Positions 34,553 through 43,646 of a stretch of 64,000 nucleotides of DNA are shown here, one piece after another. The DNA is from Pseudomonadota bacterium. GTDB taxonomy: Bacteria > Bdellovibrionota > UBA2428. Location of the stretch: NCBI GenBank assembly GCA_018001635.1, contig JAGNHS010000005.1, positions 16,285 to 80,284 of the forward strand, read 5' to 3'. The number at the start of each line of letters is the position of its first letter. Within the stretch, counting starts at the first letter, position 1. The position numbers were made by a program, and so were the translations under genes. Under the pieces are notes generated by a model. It saw only the letters and a list, made by a program, of their open reading frames with translations. It was not told the DNA's origin and made no database searches.

Positions 34553-37372
34553 TTAAATTTCGCCCCAGTGATTGCCCACCTCAGATGCCGCTTTCATTTG
34601 AACTCTAAATCGCTCAACTCCAAAGGGTTTCAGCAAATCAGAATCTTCCATAATATCTACAACTAATTTTCGAAGACTTTCGACTTCTTCAGGAGGAGCT
34701 TCAAAAATCAATTCATCGTGAACTTGAAGCAAAAAAGAACTTTTTAGCTTTTGATTTTTAACTTCTTGATGAACCTTAATCATAGCCGCCTTCATGAGAT
34801 CGGCTGCGGTTCCTTGAAGAGGAGAATTGACGGCCATTCTCTCCGCAAATTGACGAAGAGGTGGATTTTTTGAATTGATATCATTTAACAATCGCCTACG
34901 ACCAGTGAGAGTTTCAACAAAACCCTTCTTTCGTGCGAGTTCAATCATACTATCCAGATAATCTTTTATTTTAGGATAGCTTTTGAAATAATTCTCAATA
35001 AACTTTTGGGCTTCAGTTCTGGAAACTTTTAAAGTACGAGCAAGTCCAAATGGAGTCTGACCATAAATAATTCCAAAGTTAATAGTTTTCGCGGCTCGAC
35101 GCTCATCATCTCCCAATGAAGCTTCAGGCTTGTGAAAAATTAAAGAAGCCGTCCGTCTATGAATATCAGCACCTTCAGCAAAAGCTTCAATCAGCTGCTC
35201 GGCTTGGCTCATATGCGCTAAAATTCTCAACTCAATTTGAGAATAATCAAAGCCCATCAACTTCCAACCCTCGCGAGGTAAAAAAGCTTGGCGTATGAGT
35301 TTACCACGAGTGCTTCGAATCGGAATATTTTGTAAATTAGGATTAGAACTCGCCAGCCGTCCGGTTTGAGCGATGGTTTGAGAAAAATCCGTATGCAAAC
35401 GGTCAGTTTTAGGATCAACCATAGCACTCAAACTATCTACATATGTTGATAACAATTTTGAAATTTCTCTGAACTCTAGAAGCAATTCAGGGAAGGGATG
35501 CTGGAGAGATAATTCTTCTAAGACAGAAACATCTGTAGACGGACCTGTTTTGCCTTTTTTAATAATGGGCAATTTCAATTGTTCAAAAAGTATCTGAGCC
35601 ATTTGCTTTGTCGAAGCTAAATTTAAAGAATGCTCAGAAAATTCACATCCAAAGTCTTTGAGCATTTTAAAAGCTTCAGAAGTGGTTTCTTCGAGATCTT
35701 TGTGAAAACGTTCCGACAAAACTCTAAGATATTTTCTGTCGATATGAATTCCAGCCTCTTCCATATCAAGAAGAACTCTCACTAAAGGACGATCGAGTTC
35801 ATCGTAGACTTTCCACAAATGAGAAGCGTGAAGTTCTTTCTTCAAAACTTCCCAAAGTTCAAAAGTCACTACCGCATCTTCAGCAGAATAAGCTGTTGCT
35901 TCTTCAATTGGTACCTGAGAAAAATCATCGCGATCTCCTAAAACCGATTTGAACGATATAGGTGTATATCCCTCGAGATATTTAGCGGCCAAGGCATCCA
36001 TCCCATGCTGTTGAGCCGGATCAATCACAAAACTAGCAATCATGGTGTCTTCAATGCGAATACTGTCAGGTATGGCTAAAGCATCACTCAACAAAACGTG
36101 AAGATCAAATTTGGCATTTTGAAAGATGATTGAAAAATCTTTTGGCCTTGAATCGAAGTAAGCTCCAAGCACTTTAACAACTTCAGTGACATTCAAATTT
36201 TCTGAATCCAAATGTCGCAAGGGAATATAGTAGCCCATCTTAGAATCAAAGCTTAACGAAATCCCCACCATACTCTGTGCTTGACGAGAATTTAAACTTT
36301 TTGTTTCTGTATCAAGGGCACACAGCAAGGAATCTTGATGTTTTTTTAAAATTTCACTCAATTCATTTATTGAAGTGATTCTTTTAAAATCATATCTTTT
36401 AGTAGAAGCTTGGCTCTGAATTAAAGAACTTGGGTCTTTAGAACTTTCATTAGAAAGATCTAGCTTTTCATATTTTTCAGCAAGCTTTCTGAAACCTAAA
36501 TTCTTAGCAAACTCAATGAGCTTTGTTTTATCAATGGGAGTTCTTTTAATATCCTCTTCAGAAATATTTATGGGAGCATCATCAGATAAAGAAACTAATT
36601 TCAACGACAATCTCACTTTATCGAGATTCTCAGCAATACTTTCTAGTTTTTTACCTTTAAGTATATCTTTTACTTTTGCCGCTTTATCTTCTGACTTCCA
36701 TCTTTTTTCAGCTTCGCTTAAAACATTTTCTAAACTTTTAAATTCAACAATGAGTTGGGCTGCTGTTTTTGGTCCAATGCCAGGCGCGCCAGGTATATTA
36801 TCGACACTATCACCACAAAGAGCCTGAACATCTTTAATTTGAGAGGGTGCTACACCAAATTTTTCAAAGGCCGCCTCTTTATTGGACCATTTTTCTTTTA
36901 GTGTGTCTAAGCACCAAACACGATCGCCCACGAGTTGAAGTAAATCTTTATCCGAAGTGACAATCACAAAGTTTTTTTTAGGGAATTTTGCAATGAGCGT
37001 CGCAATCAAATCGTCAGCTTCAAAACCAGCCAAATCAAATTGAGGAAGCCCTAAATGCTTCATAAAAGCTTTTGAGTTTTCAATTTGAATCCCTAAGTCT
37101 TCAGGAGGGGCCGAGCGATTGGCCTTATAGTCTTCAAAGATCTCATGACGAAAACCTTTTTCTTTACGATCCCAAAGAAGCACATAATGATCCGTTGGGT
37201 GGGACTTAATTAGAGAATCGATCATTTGACCAAAGGCGTAAGTGGCGTGTGTAGGGGTTCCATCCGGAGCTGTCAGTGGACTTTGTATGCCGTAATAAGC
37301 TCTAAAAATATAAGACGAAGCATCGATTAAAAAAATAGCATCCTTTAGAAATTCTACGCTCGGTTGTGACAT
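34553..37372 (-). CDS. polA: DNA polymerase I
   Basis: Repair and Okazaki-fragment polymerase of 939 residues with all three domains. The 5'-3' exonuclease/flap domain (about 1-300) has Phe-Glu-Ala-Asp-Asp and Thr-Ser-Asp-Lys-Asp. The 3'-5' exonuclease (about 345-530) retains its metal residues: Leu-Asp-Thr-Glu-Thr, Phe-Asp-Leu-His and Tyr-Ser-Ala-Glu-Asp, so proofreading is probably active. The polymerase domain has motif A Gly-Phe-Asp-Tyr-Ser-Gln-Ile-Glu-Leu-Arg, motif B Arg-Arg-Ala-Ala-Lys-Thr-Ile-Asn-Phe-Gly and motif C Gln-Val-His-Asp-Glu near residue 883. It is transcribed alone, divergent from the metallo-hydrolase gene. Confidence 0.98.
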   Translation of the reverse strand: MSQPSVEFLKDAIFLIDASSYIFRAYYGIQSPLTAPDGTPTHATYAFGQMIDSLIKSHPTDHYVLLWDRKEKGFRHEIFEDYKANRSAPPEDLGIQIENSKAFMKHLGLPQFDLAGFEADDLIATLIAKFPKKNFVIVTSDKDLLQLVGDRVWCLDTLKEKWSNKEAAFEKFGVAPSQIKDVQALCGDSVDNIPGAPGIGPKTAAQLIVEFKSLENVLSEAEKRWKSEDKAAKVKDILKGKKLESIAENLDKVRLSLKLVSLSDDAPINISEEDIKRTPIDKTKLIEFAKNLGFRKLAEKYEKLDLSNESSKDPSSLIQSQASTKRYDFKRITSINELSEILKKHQDSLLCALDTETKSLNSRQAQSMVGISLSFDSKMGYYIPLRHLDSENLNVTEVVKVLGAYFDSRPKDFSIIFQNAKFDLHVLLSDALAIPDSIRIEDTMIASFVIDPAQQHGMDALAAKYLEGYTPISFKSVLGDRDDFSQVPIEEATAYSAEDAVVTFELWEVLKKELHASHLWKVYDELDRPLVRVLLDMEEAGIHIDRKYLRVLSERFHKDLEETTSEAFKMLKDFGCEFSEHSLNLASTKQMAQILFEQLKLPIIKKGKTGPSTDVSVLEELSLQHPFPELLLEFREISKLLSTYVDSLSAMVDPKTDRLHTDFSQTIAQTGRLASSNPNLQNIPIRSTRGKLIRQAFLPREGWKLMGFDYSQIELRILAHMSQAEQLIEAFAEGADIHRRTASLIFHKPEASLGDDERRAAKTINFGIIYGQTPFGLARTLKVSRTEAQKFIENYFKSYPKIKDYLDSMIELARKKGFVETLTGRRRLLNDINSKNPPLRQFAERMAVNSPLQGTAADLMKAAMIKVHQEVKNQKLKSSFLLQVHDELIFEAPPEEVESLRKLVVDIMEDSDLLKPFGVERFRVQMKAASEVGNHWGEI

Positions 37373-37393
37373 CTTTGAATGTCATAGTATGAT
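37364..37393 (+). promoter_or_regulatory. Possible promoter of the MBL-fold hydrolase gene
   Basis: TTGTGA (37364-37369) and TATGAT (37388-37393) with an 18-nt spacer, partly inside the start of polA on the other strand. It predicts a leader of about 37 nt, which then carries the ribosome site AAGGTGAG. Confidence 0.4.
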
Positions 37394-37437
37394 TTGAAGC
37401 TAGGAGAAATAGCTCCTCATATTTAAGGTGAGTCACA

Positions 37438-38301
37438 ATGAAATTAGGATCCTATGAAATCTTTAGCTGTGATACCGGCCGCTTTCGTCTCGATGGAGGA
37501 GCCATGTTTGGCGTGGTTCCCAAAACTCTTTGGCAAAAGGAAATCCCAGCTGATGATAAGAATCGAATTGATTTAGCCCTAAGAACTCTTCTTATTAAGG
37601 GTCCTAACTTCAATTGTCTTATAGATGTCGGGATGGGCGACAAATGGCAAGACAAAGAGAAATCCATTTACGAACTTCAAATGGAAAATTTTGATCAATG
37701 CTTAATGACTTCCGCAGGGATTAAAGCAAAAGACATCACTCACATTATTATCACCCACCTTCATTTTGATCATTGTGGAGGATTAAGCTCGTGGAAAGAT
37801 TCTAAACAACAAGAACTCTCCATTAATTTTCCAAATGCCAGTATTTACATTCACGAAGAGAATTTTAAATGGGCTTCAAATCCTAACCTTCGCGAAAAAG
37901 CTTCTTATTTAGAATTCAATTGGTCCGCTTATAAAAAATCTGGCCAAATTCAGCTGATTCAATCAAAATTAATGGAACCTAAAGAAATATTACCTAATAT
38001 TTGGATTTATCTCAGCCAAGGCCACACTCATGGCCAACAACTCCCCTTACTAAGCATCAATAATAAAAATGTATTTTTTTGTGGCGATTTATTCCCAAGC
38101 TCTTCACATTTGAGAATTCCATGGAATATGGGTTACGATATTCAACCTTTAGTGATTATGAAAGAAAAACAAATCATTTTAGACGAAGCTAAAAAAAACC
38201 AATGGCTTTTTCATTTCGAACACGACCCCTCAAAAGGCCTCTGCGAACTAATATGGCCCGAAGAAAAGCACAAAAGCCCAACGGCTAAATCTATTATTTA
38301 G
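37438..38301 (+). CDS. MBL-fold metallo-hydrolase
   Basis: A 287-residue metallo-beta-lactamase-fold enzyme with the two-metal motif Thr-His-Leu-His-Phe-Asp-His (from about 106), a later His in Gln-Gly-His-Thr-His-Gly, the Asp in Phe-Cys-Gly-Asp-Leu and a final His near Phe-His-Phe-Glu-His. The order and the Gly-His-Thr-x-Gly-Gln segment resemble lactonase-like members (AHL lactonase/quinoprotein-type). It has no signal peptide, so it is cytosolic. The substrate is unknown. It is convergent with the methyltransferase gene, with stops overlapping by 8 nt. Confidence 0.88.
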   Translation: MKLGSYEIFSCDTGRFRLDGGAMFGVVPKTLWQKEIPADDKNRIDLALRTLLIKGPNFNCLIDVGMGDKWQDKEKSIYELQMENFDQCLMTSAGIKAKDITHIIITHLHFDHCGGLSSWKDSKQQELSINFPNASIYIHEENFKWASNPNLREKASYLEFNWSAYKKSGQIQLIQSKLMEPKEILPNIWIYLSQGHTHGQQLPLLSINNKNVFFCGDLFPSSSHLRIPWNMGYDIQPLVIMKEKQIILDEAKKNQWLFHFEHDPSKGLCELIWPEEKHKSPTAKSII

Positions 38302-39166
38302 ATTGGGTAGCAGAACTACGCTTCATCAAAACATATCCCGATCGACTCATGATTCGAGCCGATATTTTTGTAGGAATAAATCGACTGATTATATTCCAAG
38401 GAAAAGGAACTGGTATCGGACGACGAATCCGCTCAGCCTCTTCATTGGTTTTAATAATTTCAAAAGGAGACCATCCATATTTTTCAAAAAAATTAAACCA
38501 ATCATCCACATCAAACACAAAAGGTGAAGATTTTAAATGTTTTCTAAAGGATGCAGGTGTTGTTCGAACATATCCACCATTTCGGTAGTCATGAATCCAA
38601 GAATCAATAGAATTAACTTCAAAAAGATCTTTGGCCAACTGAGAAACTTCCTCATTTTTTAAATAAGGAAGCACGCCTTCAGTTAAAACCAGTATTTTTT
38701 TATACTTTTGCTTTAAAGATGATAAGAAATTTTTTCTTAGTTCTAATTGAGAAAGATCAAGGGACACTCTTTCAAGATGGCATTTGGGTTTTTCAAATTT
38801 AAGCTCATGATTTTTTAAATTAATAATATTTGGAAAATCAACTTCTAACCAATGCAAATCCTTTGGCAAATCCATTCTATAAGGACGAGTGTCTAATCCC
38901 GCTCCTAAATTTAAAACTAAATCGACCCCATCCGTTAAAGCGGACTGTATTAACCTATCAATGGCCACAGTCCTGATCACTAAAATCCATTCAGTCATTT
39001 CAGAGTAGGGTACTGAAGTTGCAATTTGACGCCCACGGCTTCCTGCAAGTTTTGCAGCAAGCTGATCTCTAAAAACTGCATTAGGCTTTAAGGATTCTTG
39101 CGCGCGACATTGAGCCACCCACAATGCAGTATCTGACACATTTTCAATAATATAGTCTTGAGTCAT
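38294..39166 (-). CDS. Class I SAM-dependent methyltransferase (LCMT/TIGR00027-like)
   Basis: A 290-residue protein with the leucine-carboxyl-methyltransferase-type pattern: Ala-Ala-Lys-Leu-Ala-Gly and an Arg-rich region before motif I, Leu-Asn-Leu-Gly-Ala-Gly-Leu-Asp-Thr-Arg-Pro-Tyr-Arg (about 85). An acidic end of strand 2 (Leu-Glu-Val-Asp-Phe-Pro) and a Thr-Glu-Gly-Val-Leu-Pro-Tyr-Leu motif (about 165) follow. Bacterial members methylate small molecules or polyketide-like substrates. It is the last gene of a four-gene operon with two glycosyltransferases, 2 nt after the preceding stop. A role in modifying a surface glycan or lipid is inferred. Confidence 0.85.
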   Translation of the reverse strand: MTQDYIIENVSDTALWVAQCRAQESLKPNAVFRDQLAAKLAGSRGRQIATSVPYSEMTEWILVIRTVAIDRLIQSALTDGVDLVLNLGAGLDTRPYRMDLPKDLHWLEVDFPNIINLKNHELKFEKPKCHLERVSLDLSQLELRKNFLSSLKQKYKKILVLTEGVLPYLKNEEVSQLAKDLFEVNSIDSWIHDYRNGGYVRTTPASFRKHLKSSPFVFDVDDWFNFFEKYGWSPFEIIKTNEEAERIRRPIPVPFPWNIISRFIPTKISARIMSRSGYVLMKRSSATQSK

Positions 39167-39168
39167 AA

Positions 39169-40281
39169 TTAGATTTTAGGGCCTAAATTCTTTATCAGCC
39201 CCTTCAAATCTTCATGGGATCCCCCCATAGACGAAGGCCAGTAATGACTTAAATTTGAAAAACTTTTTCTATAAACAGGCAATGGGTCAGAATACAAAAT
39301 ATCTTCTACATAGTCTTGTTTTAAAAATTTCAATTTCTGCTCTTCAAGAAAGGGGCACGTTTTCCACAAAAATGAATCAATTTTCTTATCATTAGATTCA
39401 ATGACGTCTATTGGATTGAGCTCCAAATTTTGAATTTGCAAGAGTACAGTTTCAGAACCCAGCTGAGGAATCACAAAAACCCGTTTGAGTGCTGAAGACT
39501 CCAACAACCCAGATTCAAAAAATAAATTCTGCTCACTTTCACTTAACCAAACAGAAAACAGAGGTAGAGCCGAAATAAAACGAGAATCGACTTGCGCAGT
39601 ATAGGTCACCCAACGAGCTGGAAAAATATTTTTTTGTCCATCCGCTTGATGAGCTGGATTCATCCACAAGCAATATTTTTTAATCGGATGTTGATTGTTT
39701 TCTTTATCTACAAAAGCATATTTTCCTAAGATTCTATTGGCTGGCAATCGCTTTAAAATCGATCGATCGCTTCCCAGAACCTCCACACCTTGTTCATTGA
39801 AATGCTTCTCCATACTCTTCAACGAACGAGCTCTAGGCACCAAGGCGCCTCCCTCCCAATTAAAGCGGGAATAGCTTAAGGGGTCTTTCTCAAACCATTT
39901 TGAATTCGGGAAACCCTTAACCCAAAGATCGGGACTCACATCATTCCAAAGAGAAATAGCAAAAGTTTTTTTTCTAATAGCGGGATGAGGGCCGTTATTA
40001 AAGTTTAAAAATTCAGGCAGAGGCACTCGCCTACCATTTAAAAAAAAGAAGACTCGCTGAGGATCAATAAAAATGGCTTCGTCCAAGGGGACATTAATCA
40101 TTCTTCGATCGGGTATATAAATCCAGGCACCACCAAAATCGATATCATTCTCATGAGCCCACCATGAAAACTTCGCAGTCGTTTCTCTCAATAAGGACTG
40201 CAAAGTGAAGGAGGCCAATAAGTTACGCCCAACAACAGCAACATTCTTGGGACTTTTATTAGCTTTCCAGGCTAAGCGCAT
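39169..40281 (-). CDS. Possible flavin/NAD-fold protein of unknown function
   Basis: A 370-residue soluble protein starting with a beta strand and a degenerate nucleotide-binding turn (Asn-Val-Ala-Val-Val-Gly-Arg-Asn-Leu-Leu-Ala-Ser), followed by Phe-Gly-Gly-Ala-Trp-Ile. This vaguely recalls FAD amine oxidases and UDP-galactopyranose mutase-like proteins, but the Gly-x-Gly-x-x-Gly loop is incomplete, so function is uncertain. It is rich in Trp and Phe. It lies in an operon between a GT87 gene (18 nt upstream) and a methyltransferase gene (2 nt downstream), which suggests a step in sugar or glycolipid modification. Confidence 0.5.
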   Translation of the reverse strand: MRLAWKANKSPKNVAVVGRNLLASFTLQSLLRETTAKFSWWAHENDIDFGGAWIYIPDRRMINVPLDEAIFIDPQRVFFFLNGRRVPLPEFLNFNNGPHPAIRKKTFAISLWNDVSPDLWVKGFPNSKWFEKDPLSYSRFNWEGGALVPRARSLKSMEKHFNEQGVEVLGSDRSILKRLPANRILGKYAFVDKENNQHPIKKYCLWMNPAHQADGQKNIFPARWVTYTAQVDSRFISALPLFSVWLSESEQNLFFESGLLESSALKRVFVIPQLGSETVLLQIQNLELNPIDVIESNDKKIDSFLWKTCPFLEEQKLKFLKQDYVEDILYSDPLPVYRKSFSNLSHYWPSSMGGSHEDLKGLIKNLGPKI

Positions 40282-40299
40282 AAGAACATTCTAGGAGCA

Positions 40300-41466
40300 C
40301 TATCTTCTAGAAACAAGTCCAGAGATATAATCGGATTCAAAGCTAGTCTTACGCATACTGACGTAAATCAAAATCATAAGGTAAATCCAATTGGGATTGG
40401 CCAATCGAGGCAGATTCAGCATTATAAAATCTGGAAGAAAATTTGGAAAAATCAGTTGCGTAGCCGAGTAAATAATTAACAACAAAAAAATTCCACGAAA
40501 AAACTGTCGCCCCCGAATCATTTCCCAAGCTCGCAACCCTAAATACAAATGCAAAGGAAGTGCTATGCAAAATGTTGCCCACCAAGTGAGGGGACTGACT
40601 ATCAAAGAAAGCACAGCCAAGAGACCAAATAGCAAAACATCATTATTAACTTTTCTCACGAGAACCATACCCCAAAACAAAGCCATTATAAGTAATAAGT
40701 GCTGAGGCCATGAACTAGTCGTTATATATCCTATCAAAGTGGGTAAGCCGTAATTCACTTCTCTCATAAGATATTTTTTTGTGGCAAATTTCATAAAAGA
40801 CAGCCACTGGAAATGATCCACCCACAGAGCCTTCCACCCAAATAAAGTGACATACAATCCCGACAAGAAAACTCCACTGATTGCGGAAGCTTCAAAAAAT
40901 TCCTTGATAGATTTACTTTTCTTTAAAACCCACGGAAGAAATATCAGATTGGAGGGTTTAATAAAAAACGCAGCCCAAAAAAGAGGGGCTTGATATCGGC
41001 TATCTTTAAATTTTGAACCCATGTAAATCATAAAAAGAGTTAACAAATTATATTGTCCAAATCGCAATTCATAACCCCAAAAATTTATGACCAATAAAAC
41101 ACCTAGCAAAGTAGACCAAAGCAAAGGCTGATTAAATCTGCGCTTCAAATCGTAAGAAAACTGAAACGATAAATAGAAAAGTAAAAAAATATTAAGTGCA
41201 TCCCAAAGATTCGCTAATAAATGAAATGATATTTTTGTTAAGGGAAGAAACAACAAAGTACCAAATGGAGGTTTAGTATGAGCCCAAAGATCGTCTTCTT
41301 TGTAAACTGGAAGTCCTTCCCAAAGATTCTGAGCGGCTGTCCAACAAATTTTTAAATCTGTTCTTTCACCATAGAGAAAGTGCGAATGATAAATAGATTT
41401 AATAAAGAAAACTAAGAATACAAGAATTATAGAAAATCGTAGTAAAAACCTTCGATCAAAGCTCAC
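40300..41466 (-). CDS. GT87-like polyprenyl-phosphate-dependent glycosyltransferase
   Basis: A 388-residue multi-spanning membrane protein with about ten hydrophobic helices. The first periplasmic loop has Arg-Thr-Asp-Leu-Lys-Ile-Cys-Trp and Tyr-Lys-Glu-Asp-Asp-Leu-Trp-Ala-His-Thr-Lys-Pro-Pro-Phe, the acidic, Pro-rich pattern of DUF2029/GT87 (mannosyltransferases using polyprenyl-phosphate mannose). The start chosen is GTG 41466: GGAG lies before it and the GTGA overlap with the previous stop is canonical. The open frame extends 4 codons to a TTG. The upstream GT2 enzyme could make its lipid-linked sugar donor. Confidence 0.78.
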   Translation of the reverse strand: MSFDRRFLLRFSIILVFLVFFIKSIYHSHFLYGERTDLKICWTAAQNLWEGLPVYKEDDLWAHTKPPFGTLLFLPLTKISFHLLANLWDALNIFLLFYLSFQFSYDLKRRFNQPLLWSTLLGVLLVINFWGYELRFGQYNLLTLFMIYMGSKFKDSRYQAPLFWAAFFIKPSNLIFLPWVLKKSKSIKEFFEASAISGVFLSGLYVTLFGWKALWVDHFQWLSFMKFATKKYLMREVNYGLPTLIGYITTSSWPQHLLLIMALFWGMVLVRKVNNDVLLFGLLAVLSLIVSPLTWWATFCIALPLHLYLGLRAWEMIRGRQFFRGIFLLLIIYSATQLIFPNFLPDFIMLNLPRLANPNWIYLMILIYVSMRKTSFESDYISGLVSRR

Positions 41467-42170
41467 GTATTTCTCCAATAGAAAAGAAATAGTTCTTTAA
41501 AAGCTCTTAGTATTACAGAAATCTTCGCGCCCGTAGGGTTTCCTGCGGTTCTAGGATAATGCTTAATAGGGTATTCTAAAATTTTACAATTTTTCTTTTG
41601 TAAGTAAAAAAGCAATTCCGTGCTGATCATGGCGCCTGTTGTTGTAAAATTTAAGGACTCTAGGCTCTCTTTTCGAAAGAGCTTATAGGCACAATCCACG
41701 TCTCTAAAACGTATACCCAATAATAATTTTACAAGAGAACACCATAAAAACGTGTTCATTTTCCGCATAAAATTGTCTTGTCTATTTTGACGATAGCCAA
41801 TGACAACATCAGCCTTTTCAGATTCCATGAGCTTCAAAAGTTCAACCAATTCATCGAGCCTAAACTGATTGTCACCATCCGTAAAAAATACCAAAGGAGC
41901 TCGTGCACTTTTAAAGCCAGTCCGAAGAGCCGCACCATATCCCTGGTTAATATCGTGACGGACATGCCGAAGATAGGGATATTGAAGCATAAGTGTTTTC
42001 ATCACTTCAGGAGTCGAATCTCGACTTCCATCATCAACAATAATGACCTCTACAGGAAAACTTCGCTGTTTTATAAAAGTATCCGCATGAGCCAAAAGCG
42101 CCGGAAGGTTTTCGGCTTCATTGTGGGCTGGATAAAATATGCTCAAAGCAGGTTCTAAGGATGGCTTCAT
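41463..42170 (-). CDS. Family 2 glycosyltransferase (dolichol-phosphate-mannose synthase-like)
   Basis: A 235-residue GT-A enzyme with Ser-Ile-Phe-Tyr-Pro-Ala-His-Asn-Glu at the start, Val-Asp-Asp-Gly-Ser-Arg-Asp-Ser-Thr near 45, Arg-x4-Asn-x-Gly-Tyr-Gly-Ala-Ala (about 75) and the metal-binding Thr-Asp-Gly-Asp-Asn-Gln (about 98). DPM-type enzymes move a sugar from a nucleotide to polyprenyl phosphate on the cytosolic face. There is no C-terminal membrane domain, as in the short soluble class. It is the first gene of a four-gene operon, overlapping the GT87 gene by 4 nt; a donor-maker plus donor-user pair is likely. Confidence 0.88.
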   Translation of the reverse strand: MKPSLEPALSIFYPAHNEAENLPALLAHADTFIKQRSFPVEVIIVDDGSRDSTPEVMKTLMLQYPYLRHVRHDINQGYGAALRTGFKSARAPLVFFTDGDNQFRLDELVELLKLMESEKADVVIGYRQNRQDNFMRKMNTFLWCSLVKLLLGIRFRDVDCAYKLFRKESLESLNFTTTGAMISTELLFYLQKKNCKILEYPIKHYPRTAGNPTGAKISVILRAFKELFLFYWRNT

Positions 42171-42287
42171 CTTTGATCCCGTATAGATAGCATTCTCTTG
42201 GCCAAGGGGCTAGAAGCCACCTCTACAAAGCCTACAAACTTGACTCCTTGAGACGAAAACTGACCCTAGATGCGAAGCTGAACTTAA

Positions 42288-42293
42288 GATAAT
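42288..42293 (+). promoter_or_regulatory. Possible -10 element for the M29 aminopeptidase gene
   Basis: GATAAT ends 9 nt before the ATG at 42303. The hexamer 17 nt upstream (CCTAGA) is a poor -35 box, so support is weaker than for other starts. No Shine-Dalgarno sequence is visible. Confidence 0.35.
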
Positions 42294-42302
42294 AAGTAGC
42301 CC

Positions 42303-43538
42303 ATGAATCGAAATGAAATTTTGAATAAATATATCGATCTTATTCTTAAAACTGGAATTGATTTACAAAAAGGACAAAATATTTATCTTCAATTTGAACC
42401 CTACCATTGGGATTTTGCCTCTCGCTTGGCCACTCAAGCTTATAAACTAGGCGCCAACTTTGTTGATACTGATTGCGTGCATCAAAGCCTTGTAAAAGCT
42501 CGAATCGAAAATGCTCCCGACGATAGTCTTGAGTATCTTCCTGAATATTACTCTCAAAGATTCATAGAAAATTCTAAAGCCCCTTGGTCTCGAATTGCCA
42601 TCAAAGCACCTGAAGATCCAGACGCTCTTGCGGGCCTCAATCAAAGTCGAAACGCTAAAGTTCAAAAAGCTTTGAGAAAAGCCTCAGAGCCCATGATGAA
42701 AGCTCTCGGCGCTGGAAAATTACCTTGGTTAGTTTGCGCCTTACCCACTCAAAAATGGGCTGCTAAGATTTTAGGTTGTGAGGCAAGCCCCCAAGCCGAA
42801 GAAAAACTCTGGGATATTTTAATACCCATTTTAAGACTCGATTCTAAAGACCCCATAGCCACCTGGAAAGACTTAGCTCTATCCCTCAAAAAAAGAGCCC
42901 ATAAACTCAACGATCATAAATTTGAAAAGCTCCATTTTGAAGCTCCAGGCACAGATCTTTGGGTATACTTAATTGCTCAATCTCACTGGGCTGGGGGTGC
43001 TATAGGCCGAGGCGATAGAGAATTCATTCCGAATCTTCCAACTGAAGAAGTTTTCACCTCACCCGATTGGTCTAAAACCCACGGCAAAGCCAAAGTGACT
43101 CGTCCTGTTGAAGTTTTTGGTTCGCAAGTTGAAGGGGCTTATTTTGAATTTCAAAACGGCAAAGTTATTAATTGCGGCGCTCAAGTAGGGGAAGAACAAC
43201 TTAAAGCCTTTGTGGCAGCCGACGCTCAGGCCTCCTTCTTAGGAGAAGTAGCTTTAGTGGACGGACATTCTCCAATCTTCAAATCCGGGAAAATTTTTCA
43301 TTCAATTCTTTATGATGAAAACGCAGCCTGCCACGTAGCTCTTGGAGCCGCTTATCCCATCGGAGTTGAAGATAAAAATCTCAGCAAAGATGAGCTCCTA
43401 AAACTAGGCTATAACCAATCCCTAGTTCACACTGATTTCATGATTGGTTGCCCTGAAATGAATGTGACTGGCTTCACTAGCTCTGGAAAAGCCGTACCCA
43501 TCCTTAATAAAGGTAATTTTAGCGACGAATTTGCATAA
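42303..43538 (+). CDS. M29-family aminopeptidase (AmpS/thermophilic aminopeptidase-like)
   Basis: A 411-residue metallo-aminopeptidase with the M29 landmarks: Asn-Leu-Pro-Thr-Glu-Glu-Val-Phe-Thr-Ser-Pro-Asp (metal Glu, about 250), Gly-Glu-Val-Ala-Leu-Val (Glu, about 315), Tyr-Asp-Glu-Asn-Ala-Ala-Cys-His-Val-Ala-Leu-Gly (about 340) and His-Thr-Asp-Phe-Met-Ile-Gly near 378. All likely metal ligands are present. It is cytosolic, removes N-terminal residues from peptides, and is the second broad aminopeptidase in the window. It is transcribed alone and is divergent from the glycosyltransferase operon. Confidence 0.9.
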   Translation: MNRNEILNKYIDLILKTGIDLQKGQNIYLQFEPYHWDFASRLATQAYKLGANFVDTDCVHQSLVKARIENAPDDSLEYLPEYYSQRFIENSKAPWSRIAIKAPEDPDALAGLNQSRNAKVQKALRKASEPMMKALGAGKLPWLVCALPTQKWAAKILGCEASPQAEEKLWDILIPILRLDSKDPIATWKDLALSLKKRAHKLNDHKFEKLHFEAPGTDLWVYLIAQSHWAGGAIGRGDREFIPNLPTEEVFTSPDWSKTHGKAKVTRPVEVFGSQVEGAYFEFQNGKVINCGAQVGEEQLKAFVAADAQASFLGEVALVDGHSPIFKSGKIFHSILYDENAACHVALGAAYPIGVEDKNLSKDELLKLGYNQSLVHTDFMIGCPEMNVTGFTSSGKAVPILNKGNFSDEFA

Positions 43539-43570
43539 CTTTTTTACAGCGACGACAATTTTTATTCCCT

Positions 43571-43604
43571 AAGCCCTAAATCGCAGCCCAAAAGGGCTTA
43601 TTTT
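43571..43604 (+). terminator. Weak hairpin terminator after the M29 gene
   Basis: AAGCCC or AGCCC pairs with GGGCTT (43594-43599) and is followed by ATTTT. The stem is only 5-6 bp. It lies 33 nt after the stop of the aminopeptidase gene. Confidence 0.35.
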
Positions 43605-43646
43605 CATTCAGCGAGCTGGCATACCCGATGCATAAGTTAATTCGCT

